The notes beneath the pieces were generated by a model that was given only the letters and a program-made list of their open reading frames with translations, was not told where the DNA came from and made no database searches. Positions 1-6,681 of a DNA stretch of 15,971 nucleotides are shown here, one piece after another. Position 1 is the stretch's first letter, and the number at the start of each line of letters is the position of its first letter. Source of the DNA: a bacterium (GTDB lineage: Bacteria > Pseudomonadota > Alphaproteobacteria > Caulobacterales > Hyphomonadaceae); assembly GCA_030824255.1 (NCBI GenBank), contig JAVBYB010000366.1, forward strand, positions 1 to 15,971, read 5' to 3'. A program made the position numbers and the translations under genes.

Positions 1-2
1 TC

Positions 3-1658
3 TGCCCGGCCGGCACAGGCCCCAACTCCATCCGGTTGTGGGAGTCGCTCGGGGCAGGCAGCGTCCCTGTGATCATCGCTGATACTTGGGCCCCGCCGGG
101 CAATCTGAAATTGTGGGAGGCCGCCGCTGTTTTCTGCGAAGAAACGCTTGAGGCGGTTCAGGCCCTGCCTCTAAAGCTCGCTGCAATCGCGGCCGACCCC
201 GAGCAGCTGGAAGCAAAGCGGCAAGCGATGCGCCAGCTTTGGCTGCTTTATGGACCAGAGACCTTCGTCTACGACATCCTGCAGCTGATGCTGCGCCTAC
301 GTTCTCAAAACCGTCACCAGCAAGCCAATCTTGTGAGTACGGCAAGCGAAGCGATGGAGGAGCCAAACCCGCAGACCAGTGATCCGGCAACTGCGCTTCG
401 TCGATTCGCTGCCGACCTACTGTTAGACACGCGCCTGATTGAAACCATGCGCGATGAACTTCATCCGCTGGGCCAGCGTGTCGCCGCTGCCGCTTCCGCG
501 CTTGCAGCCAACGATCCCACCCTTTTACATTATCGGCGCGTTGCTGACTGGGCGGCCAAGAGCGCTCGCCTCAAATCCCCCCCCCGGCCCGGCTCCGTCG
601 GCGCTCCCCAACTTCTGCGACGCCACGGGCCCAAGATCTGCCTTGTAGGCCGTCACTCCCATCGCACACCGCTCTCTTACGGTCCAATACGCGACGAGCT
701 GACCTCGCCAATCCGGTTCGTTGATTCAGCCGTCGACGCAGATCTAGTTCTCACCGGCTTCAACATAAACCTGGTTGAGAATGCAGCCGGTATCGCCGAT
801 TGGCTCACGCGCGCGCCTCACCTGAAGTTCGCTGTCATCTCGGAAGAACCGCTGTGGGATCTTACGTGGAGCGGCGGATATACCGAACGCGACCGCTCGC
901 TCGACCTGCCGGGCGGTGGACGCGTTGCATACAGGGCGCTCAATCACGAAACCTCATCAATCTTCGACTTTGGTACGCTTCCCTATTTTCCTCTAACGAC
1001 CGACGAGTTCCCGACCACTTACGCCACGCGACTCGCTGAATACATGAAGCTTAAGCCGGACGAATTGTTGGCGCGCTGGCGTTCAGCGCCGATCACAGCT
1101 GCCTTCTTCGCTGAAAAGCGCGCCGGCGCTGAATTCCGGCATGCAGATGCGGGGCGCGATATCGCCAACCTCAGCGAGTATCGCACTCTGGTCGCGGACA
1201 AAACGCGCGAATTATCAAAGAATATCCTTTGCGTCGGCAAGGGCTGGCGCGAGCAAACGCGCCGCCAGGATCTTGCAGACTGGCACCTCGATAAGCTGGC
1301 CACGCTTGCGGGGCGCACGCGCATCTGCTCAGCGATAGAGAATGTCCATCACCGCAGCTACGTCTCGGAAAAAATGTTCGACGCCTTCGCCGTCGGCGCC
1401 GTCCCGGTCTATCATGCCAGCACCAAGCATCGTGTGTTTGATCTGGTCCCAGCTGCTGCGATGATCAACACGCACGGCCTTGCGCCCGAGGACGCTGCTG
1501 CGCGCATCACCGCGTTCGAACCCGATCGTACCTACGCGGAAGCTTGGCTCGATACCTGCGCTCGCCTTCGGATCCTATTCGCCGATACCGCCGCCATCGT
1601 CGGAGAACGCCGCCGCGTCGCCACTGAATGCCTCCGCGAGATTGAGGCGCTTCTCTGA
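3..1658 (+). CDS. Exostosin-like (GT47) / GT10 fucosyltransferase-like fusion protein, 5' end outside window
   Basis: The reading frame is open to the left edge. The first in-window residues, CPAGTGPNSIRLWE followed by GAGSVPVIIAD, match the C-terminal signature of exostosin-type glycosyltransferases, so the true start and most of the GT47 domain lie outside; a TTG at 36 is not a credible start. Numbering residues from that TTG, the exostosin part ends near residue 90. A helical linker runs to about 195, and a second Rossmann-type domain starts at GPKICLVG (198). The segment at 434-458, IENVHHRSYVSEKMFDAF then GAVPVY, is the GT10 donor-binding signature (E-N, Y-V-T/S-E-K, G-A-V-P-V). Known family role: GT10 enzymes transfer fucose or similar sugars from nucleotide donors. 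The substrate here is unknown. A nine-C run at 577-585 lies in the linker. The gene ends in TGA and converges on the minus-strand methyltransferase 115 bp away. Domain assignment is by motif, and the fusion is certain as one unbroken frame. Confidence 0.85.
   Translation, partial: CPAGTGPNSIRLWESLGAGSVPVIIADTWAPPGNLKLWEAAAVFCEETLEAVQALPLKLAAIAADPEQLEAKRQAMRQLWLLYGPETFVYDILQLMLRLRSQNRHQQANLVSTASEAMEEPNPQTSDPATALRRFAADLLLDTRLIETMRDELHPLGQRVAAAASALAANDPTLLHYRRVADWAAKSARLKSPPRPGSVGAPQLLRRHGPKICLVGRHSHRTPLSYGPIRDELTSPIRFVDSAVDADLVLTGFNINLVENAAGIADWLTRAPHLKFAVISEEPLWDLTWSGGYTERDRSLDLPGGGRVAYRALNHETSSIFDFGTLPYFPLTTDEFPTTYATRLAEYMKLKPDELLARWRSAPITAAFFAEKRAGAEFRHADAGRDIANLSEYRTLVADKTRELSKNILCVGKGWREQTRRQDLADWHLDKLATLAGRTRICSAIENVHHRSYVSEKMFDAFAVGAVPVYHASTKHRVFDLVPAAAMINTHGLAPEDAAARITAFEPDRTYAEAWLDTCARLRILFADTAAIVGERRRVATECLREIEALL
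577..585 (+). repeat. Homopolymeric run of nine C inside the fusion glycosyltransferase
   Basis: Nine consecutive C bases encode the proline-rich joint (KSPPRPG) between the two catalytic regions. Loss of one C would shift into the frame that meets TAG at 646-648, removing the whole GT10-like domain. Runs of this length are slippage-prone, but whether this one varies cannot be seen from one sequence. Confidence 0.6.
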
Positions 1659-1687
1659 GATAGGGGCCGGTAGACGTTCGCTCAATC

Positions 1688-1707
1688 GGGCGCGCGATGT
1701 AGCGCCC
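1688..1707. terminator. Possible hairpin between two convergent genes
   Basis: GGGCGC and GCGCCC form a perfect 6-bp stem around an 8-nt loop in the 115-bp gap between the convergent stop codons at 1658 and 1774. There is no T-tract on either side, so this is a weak terminator candidate. The rest of the gap shows nothing recognisable. Confidence 0.25.
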
Positions 1708-1773
1708 ACCAGTACTTCGGCGACAGATAAGGCTGCCGCGCCGGATAGTTGCGCAGTTCTTCCGTATTTCGTC

Positions 1774-3126
1774 CTACCGCTCCAGCTCGTACCAGTCATC
1801 CCACTTGGCGATCGTTCTGCGATAACCGTGCCGCTCCAGAAGTTCGCGAATCTTTTCACGCTGCGGCGTGAAGTTGTGCTCAACCGTGAGGAGACGAACT
1901 TTCCATTCGCTGAAAGGAAAGGCATTCAAGATATCAAACTCACTGCCCTCGGTATCGATGCTGAGATAATCGATTTCCCGCGGCGCGCTGTGCCGGCGCA
2001 GGAAGTCGTCCAGGGAAGTCGTGCGGAGCCGAATGGTACGCCCGTCATCGCTATAGGGCTTCCGGGTGTCGGCGTGCATGTCCGCATCTGCATAGCTTGA
2101 GATTGTGCCAAAAGCGTCGGCCAGGATAAATTCCACCTCCTGCCCCGTTGCGGGCCCGATGCATTCCGACGACACGATACAGCGGCGATTCTTGTGCAAC
2201 CTCTCAAACAGGTCTGGATTGGGTTCGGCGCACAGTCCGCGCCAGCCAAACTCCGTCTCCAGTAGCCAGCTATTGCTGAGACTCAGGCCATCCATCGCAC
2301 CGAACTCGACGAAGAAGCCGCCACGTTTATAGCCCGTGCGTCTCAACACCCAGAGATCCTGGCCAAGCTGCGACGTGGCTGCGAAGTTCAGCCGCTCAAT
2401 ATCGATGCCATCATTTGCATGGACAGGGAGCGCTTCCTCGAACGGCCTGTAGATCTGGCCGCGCTGGATCGCCACGCGAAGCTCTTCCTTTAAAAGTTGA
2501 ATCTCGACAGCAAGAATCTTGAGTTGGGCCGACTTTTCTTGAGGCTGCTGCCGCGCCGCATTGAGCTCTGCTTCAAGCGCGCCGAGTGCCTCAGCTAACA
2601 AGCCTATGCGGCCTAACGCCTGCACCTGCCGCCTGCGGGCCGCTGCGGTGTCCGCGCGCCCATCGACGAGAAGCGTGTAGCTTTCAAAATGCTTCAACGA
2701 TGTTTCCTGCTCACCCACACAAGCAGCGATCTGACCTAGCGAATTGTAAGCCACTGAAACGAGGATACGGGCGGCAATCCTGCGGTCACACCCCCAACGC
2801 AGCGCCTCCACGCCGAAACGACGCGCCGCGTACATGTCCCCGAGATGGCTGTGCGCGGCAGCGATGATCATCGCCAGGACGGCGCGATCGGGTTCGTCGC
2901 GGATATCCTCAATGTGGATCGCCGCAACCTCGCGCCATTGGCCCGCCTGCCAATGCGTGCGCGCCAACTCGGCGCTCGCAACCACAGGCGTTTCTGTACG
3001 GTCGGCGGCGACCTGCGTGTTTCGCGCGCGTGTTGCTGTCCGTGCGGCTTTGTTCGATCTTGTCGTCGCCTGGGACGATCTGGGGGCAGTACCCGGCTTG
3101 GCGGCTTGCGACTTCCGCCTGGTCAT
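1774..3126 (-). CDS. FkbM-family methyltransferase with N-terminal TPR-like region
   Basis: The protein has 450 residues. Residues 1-45 are low-complexity and rich in Lys, Arg, Thr and Ala. About 52-190 are paired alanine-rich helices of TPR type (for example LGDMYAARRFGVEALRWG). About 195-222 is a charged helix that may form a short coiled coil. The C-terminal 200 residues are an FkbM methyltransferase: SQLGQDLWVL at 252-261, SAM-binding loop FVEFGAMDG at 272-280, acidic ribose contact in CAEPN at 299-303, and LSIDTEGSEFDIL at 388-400. FkbM enzymes are SAM-dependent O-methyltransferases often found in polysaccharide loci, so methylation of a glycan hydroxyl is likely but the acceptor is unknown. 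The ATG overlaps the stop of the upstream small coiled-coil gene as ATGA, indicating translational coupling. The TPR region may bind that partner or an assembly complex (inference). Confidence 0.9.
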   Translation of the reverse strand: MTRRKSQAAKPGTAPRSSQATTRSNKAARTATRARNTQVAADRTETPVVASAELARTHWQAGQWREVAAIHIEDIRDEPDRAVLAMIIAAAHSHLGDMYAARRFGVEALRWGCDRRIAARILVSVAYNSLGQIAACVGEQETSLKHFESYTLLVDGRADTAAARRRQVQALGRIGLLAEALGALEAELNAARQQPQEKSAQLKILAVEIQLLKEELRVAIQRGQIYRPFEEALPVHANDGIDIERLNFAATSQLGQDLWVLRRTGYKRGGFFVEFGAMDGLSLSNSWLLETEFGWRGLCAEPNPDLFERLHKNRRCIVSSECIGPATGQEVEFILADAFGTISSYADADMHADTRKPYSDDGRTIRLRTTSLDDFLRRHSAPREIDYLSIDTEGSEFDILNAFPFSEWKVRLLTVEHNFTPQREKIRELLERHGYRRTIAKWDDWYELER

Positions 3127-3416
3127 AACGAGTGGTCACGGAGCAGAAGATCCCGGATCAGGTCCACCTGACCTTCTGCACGCCGCAACTCACCTCGCAC
3201 GATTACCTGCTTGTACTCCAGTTCACGCACGCGTTGCTCAAGCTTTTCGCGCGCCGCCTCTGATGCCGCCAGCGCCTGCTCGCACCGCGCCAGCTCCTCA
3301 GCCAAGGATACTCCCGGCTCTTGACCCTGCGCCATCATCGGCTCGCGCTCATCTACTGACACTTGCTGCACCGCATCATCAAAGGGCCGCTCAACGTTGC
3401 TACCGTGCGCCGCCAT
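3123..3416 (-). CDS. Small coiled-coil protein coupled to the FkbM methyltransferase
   Basis: This is a short acidic protein of 97 residues from the ATG at 3416. That start is preceded by GGGA four bases upstream, a weak Shine-Dalgarno match. A TTG at 3470 in the same frame would give 115 residues but has no ribosome-binding site, and ATG codons at 3338/3335 are further alternatives. The second half is a continuous heptad-like helix (from LAEELARCEQAL to IRDLLLRDHSL) predicted to form a coiled coil. There is no signal peptide or membrane segment. Its stop overlaps the next ATG as ATGA, which supports that it is real and made together with the methyltransferase. No family is recognised. A docking or oligomerisation subunit for the TPR-FkbM protein is a guess from context. 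Confidence 0.65.
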   Translation of the reverse strand: MAAHGSNVERPFDDAVQQVSVDEREPMMAQGQEPGVSLAEELARCEQALAASEAAREKLEQRVRELEYKQVIVRGELRRAEGQVDLIRDLLLRDHSL

Positions 3417-3510
3417 AGTTTCCCGCGATCGATTGGTCCGCTCAGTTCCAGCGGTTTGATGGTCCGCCAAAATCAGCTGTTGGAAAAGCTCCGCGGATGT
3501 AGAGGGAGCT

Positions 3511-4623
3511 ATGAATTATTGTCCACGTCTGATGGGAAGAATGGATCACTCAGCCGGCGCGTTAGAAATCGGCGGGATACTCGCCGATGGATGGAACGAT
3601 CTGCTCGCCGAAAGTTGGTCAGGAGCAGCAAAGAGCATTACGATGGCGATGCGTTCGGCATCGCCAGAGTCCGCTTTTCTGGTTATATGCAAGCGATTAG
3701 CGGAGTTTCGTATGCTTACGTCCCTCCTTGCCTACATTCAAGCGTGCGAAGCTAAGGCAAACTGCATCGACTACCTCCTGCCGCGTCTGATCAAGCACTA
3801 TCAGGCGGATTTCCGGGTTTTCGCGGACTGCGGCGCCGGCGTTGGCCATACTGCACTCAAGTTCGCGCGCGACCTCAAATCCAATCTCGATTCTTCCCTG
3901 CAGGACGGCGCATCGATTACAGCGTTCGAGCCGCTGCCCGAGAACTTTGAAGAACTGCGCACCCAGATCGCTACGCGTCCCGAGATCGAAGCCATCCCCA
4001 AGGCCGTTGCCGATTATGTCGGGGAGACCGAGTTTGTCGTGCCGAGACGCATGCAGGGCGAGTCAACGCGCTGGGGCGCGGGCACATCAGCAGTCGGATA
4101 TATCGGCAAGTCAGCGACGGCAGAGACCGTGAAGGTCAACGTTACGCGTCTGGACGAGATCAAGCCTTCCGGCTTCGACTTCATCAAGCTGGACCTTCAG
4201 GGCGGTGAACTCGCGGCAATGAAGGGATCTGGCGAAACGCTGAAAAAAGCCAAGCTCATTTATGCTGAACACCAGCTTCTGTCGCCCAGGAAGGGGCAGC
4301 CACTCGACTTCCTGCAGAGCAATGGCTTCATCTGTTATTATGACCGGATCCAGTTCGGCCTGCGCGACGCCAACATTCTGCCGCTAAGTCTTCTGGAGGA
4401 GGCAGGCATCCACGTTTCTCGTGTTCAGCTCCCGGATGGCAGGGGCATGCCAATGATTTTGTGGGGCCAGCTGTCTTTCGGCAACCGCTCTGCCCTCCTT
4501 TCCGACGGGTCCTTCACCGCTGGCTTTGCAGACGAGTTGGCCAAGGCTGGCATCTACTATCTGCAAACCGATGTGGTCGCGATAAACGCTGAGCACCACG
4601 CAGAGATCGTGACATTGCTTTGA
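3511..4623 (+). CDS. FkbM-family methyltransferase (second, distinct copy)
   Basis: With the ATG at 3511 the protein has 370 residues. The SAM-binding loop FADCGAGVGHT is at 104-114, the acidic strand FEP at 139-141, and the family motif FIKLDLQGGE at 224-233. About 100 further residues at the C terminus (after NGFICYYDRIQFGL) have no motif I know. The sequence differs clearly from the TPR-linked FkbM protein encoded head-to-head, so the two are not a recent duplication and probably methylate different positions (inference). The start is uncertain. ATG 3511 has GAGG five bases upstream, but ATG 3712 (residue 68, giving 303 residues) has GGAG six bases upstream. The first 67 codons have only about half G/C at third positions, less than the body by eye. 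If 3712 is correct, 3511-3711 is part of a divergent promoter region. Confidence 0.85.
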   Translation: MNYCPRLMGRMDHSAGALEIGGILADGWNDLLAESWSGAAKSITMAMRSASPESAFLVICKRLAEFRMLTSLLAYIQACEAKANCIDYLLPRLIKHYQADFRVFADCGAGVGHTALKFARDLKSNLDSSLQDGASITAFEPLPENFEELRTQIATRPEIEAIPKAVADYVGETEFVVPRRMQGESTRWGAGTSAVGYIGKSATAETVKVNVTRLDEIKPSGFDFIKLDLQGGELAAMKGSGETLKKAKLIYAEHQLLSPRKGQPLDFLQSNGFICYYDRIQFGLRDANILPLSLLEEAGIHVSRVQLPDGRGMPMILWGQLSFGNRSALLSDGSFTAGFADELAKAGIYYLQTDVVAINAEHHAEIVTLL

Positions 4624-4668
4624 GTCGCGATTGGTTCCGCGCCATTGGCAAGACGGGCGACAGCGGTA

Positions 4669-5418
4669 TTAAAGAACCGCGTTCCTGATGCCTTCCAAGA
4701 CCAACGCGCCATATTCTGGTTTTGGATGCAATCCATCACGCTCGCTCATTATCGCCGCGGGCGCAAAGAACGGAGCCCTAGCTTCCAGCTGAGGACGTGG
4801 GAGCAGCTCCACTAACGTGGTGGTGCACAGTCTTTCCAGAAAATTGTCTCTCGTGCCATTCAGATACTCATGAAACCCAAGCGCATCCTCATACTGCCTG
4901 CGGATGCGCCAGTCGGCGCGATCGATCATGACGTCTGACAGATATGGGAAAGGCTGCACCAGAATCCTTCCGGTGTAGCCCTGTTGAAGTAGCCGCAAAA
5001 ATCGGAAACCTGGATGTGATTCAAGCGCCGTAGACAGGATATCCCGGAAGCAGGACTGTGAAATCATCGGGACATCTCCGAGCGCAGGCTTAGGACCGAA
5101 CTCAGCCACAACGGTCCTAGAAACCAGGGTGCTGGGATACGCAAACCCACCATCGACGAAGCCGAGTGCGCTCACCACGATTGCATCAAAGTCGGAAATC
5201 CTCATGTCGGCGACGTCCGCTGGAGAGACGTGAGGCGCGTAAGGACCCGAGTGATCGAGAACCTTCAGCTTGCCATTCTCGATACCGAAATGCGGGCCCG
5301 TGCCGCCTGGCGTCACGTTGAAAGCAAGCACTAGCCCCGAATCGCGCGGAAACAGATTTCCCCGCAGCGCAAGCATCAGCGGACTCGCCTGCGAATTTCC
5401 AGCAATCAGAACCTTCAT
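4669..5418 (-). CDS. SGNH-hydrolase-like protein
   Basis: From the ATG at 5418 the protein has 249 residues. It opens with MKVLIAGNSQ: a first beta-strand followed by G-N-S, the position of the nucleophilic serine of SGNH/GDSL enzymes (Ser9). Near the C terminus, RDGLHPKPEYG supplies the D-x-x-H pair (Asp228, His231) typical of block V, so the catalytic set looks complete. There is also some resemblance to WcbI-type capsule proteins that begin with GNCQ. Family members are esterases or acyl-transferring enzymes acting on glycans. There is no signal peptide, so it is probably cytoplasmic. The start is fixed by GAGGT five bases upstream and by the ATGA overlap with the GSCFA gene. The frame extends upstream to 5460, but that part overlaps the GSCFA coding end. 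Which group it handles is unknown. Confidence 0.8.
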   Translation of the reverse strand: MKVLIAGNSQASPLMLALRGNLFPRDSGLVLAFNVTPGGTGPHFGIENGKLKVLDHSGPYAPHVSPADVADMRISDFDAIVVSALGFVDGGFAYPSTLVSRTVVAEFGPKPALGDVPMISQSCFRDILSTALESHPGFRFLRLLQQGYTGRILVQPFPYLSDVMIDRADWRIRRQYEDALGFHEYLNGTRDNFLERLCTTTLVELLPRPQLEARAPFFAPAAIMSERDGLHPKPEYGALVLEGIRNAVL

Positions 5419-6521
5419 GCAGACCTCGGACCGAAGGCCTCCAGAAGCGCATCCTCGCAAACGACCGTCGACGCCGCCTCGTCGTTGTCCGCCTCCGGTG
5501 CTGTCGCAAACGTCACGCTCTCAGCCGCCAGATCAGCCTTTCGCCTTCCGGCGTCGACGCCCTGCGCGCGCAGAAAAGTCTCCATCACCAGATCAACGCC
5601 CTCCTCTGCGACCGACCGCAAGTTGGACGTGTATGCCGGATACGATCCCCACGGATTGGTTATGATCTCGTAGGCAGGAAAGTAGTCGACGTCGTCGAAC
5701 TTCGTAGCGAGCTGGCCTGCAACAGCACGCAGGACTGACTTTGAGTAAACCGTCGCCTGCATGACGTGACAGCCCGCAGCCGTTGCAGTCAGAGGAACCG
5801 GGGACACCGTCAGCATAAAGCGGAGTTGGTTATTGTCCCAACGATGGCGCGCCGCCAGATCGCGCAATTTGAGGAAGTCTTCATAGGCGTCAAAGAATGT
5901 CTGGTTCCGAAAGCGATGCTGCGTATCGTCAAACCTGCCGACGACCGTTCCAGGGCAGACAGGATATACCCGCCCGTCACTCACCCGCTCCCACGACTCG
6001 GTAAGCCCAAGAGTGAAAACATAGATGTCCGCCGTCTGGAAAAGACGCTTGACCGCCCCAAGATGGCGCTCCCTGTGAAGGTGGACAGCCTCAACCGTCC
6101 CGTGTCCCTCGGGATCAAGTGTGGGACGAAGCGCGTCCACGAAGCGCCCTCCATGTTCCCAGACTTCGCTGTTGGCCGGCGCTTCCCCGAAGGCTTCCTG
6201 CGCCAGCTGAAGAAATTGTCTTACCGTGTAGATGTTGCCGTGACGCGCGGAATACAGGCTATAGCCGTGCTTGCCATGCAGTGAGGCAGGGAGGTCTTTG
6301 GGAGGAGGCTCGTAATCGAGGACCTCAAATGCTGCCCCGCGAAGCCGTTTACCGATGTGCTGCGCGAAGCAGCTTCCGGCGGTTGCTATCTTGTCCGTCT
6401 TCTGAATTTGCCATTTGGGGCGCCAGAAATCGGCTGCTGGCATTCCTCCAGCATCGGCAACCCCGGTTCGCCAGAAAGCTGAAGCAGGCAATGATGCATA
6501 AGGGCTATCGCGTTCAGGCAA
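5415..6521 (-). CDS. GSCFA-domain protein
   Basis: The family-naming motif is intact: TAGSCFAQHIGKRL, 49-53 for GSCFA itself when counted from the start chosen here. It follows the usual N-terminal block SPYASLPASAFWRTGVAD, and VFTLGLTESWE and SPVPLTATA come later. GSCFA proteins are a bacterial family related to SGNH hydrolases with no firmly established reaction, common in polysaccharide and glycosylation loci. I chose the TTG at 6521 (368 residues) because GGAGAGA lies five bases upstream and the conserved block begins a few residues later. A TTG at 6602 gives 395 residues but lacks a ribosome-binding site and adds a poor-looking extension. The stop overlaps the next ATG as ATGA, so production is coupled to the SGNH-like partner. 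The last 50 residues are acidic and poorly conserved by eye. Confidence 0.88.
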   Translation of the reverse strand: MPERDSPYASLPASAFWRTGVADAGGMPAADFWRPKWQIQKTDKIATAGSCFAQHIGKRLRGAAFEVLDYEPPPKDLPASLHGKHGYSLYSARHGNIYTVRQFLQLAQEAFGEAPANSEVWEHGGRFVDALRPTLDPEGHGTVEAVHLHRERHLGAVKRLFQTADIYVFTLGLTESWERVSDGRVYPVCPGTVVGRFDDTQHRFRNQTFFDAYEDFLKLRDLAARHRWDNNQLRFMLTVSPVPLTATAAGCHVMQATVYSKSVLRAVAGQLATKFDDVDYFPAYEIITNPWGSYPAYTSNLRSVAEEGVDLVMETFLRAQGVDAGRRKADLAAESVTFATAPEADNDEAASTVVCEDALLEAFGPRSA

Positions 6522-6526
6522 TCGTA

Positions 6527-6533
6527 TCTCTCC
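6527..6533 (-). promoter_or_regulatory. Ribosome-binding site deciding a TTG start
   Basis: Read on the minus strand, GGAGAGA ends five bases before the TTG at 6521. It is the only good Shine-Dalgarno match near the beginning of the GSCFA frame, and it places translation start directly before the conserved SPYASLP block. Confidence 0.6.
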
Positions 6534-6681
6534 ACCGGTCGGGCCATGACCCGCAAACAGGATCCGCCCGTCCGTAGCGCCTGAAAGAACGAAACCATGC
6601 AAGTTCTGTCAACACGACACCAGCAAGCGCGCCAATCGCCCGAAGGCAACGAACGCAGCGAGCTCCGTGCGCCACCGCAAG

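Noticed and set aside
1480..2100. Plus-strand open frame (206 codons) spanning the convergent gap
   Set aside because: It overlaps the ends of two well-supported genes in other frames and has a Ser/Arg/Pro-rich shadow composition.
4663..4680. GCGGT / ACCGC inverted repeat at the end of the SGNH-like gene
   Set aside because: The stem is only 5 bp with an AT loop and no T-tract; too weak to call a terminator.
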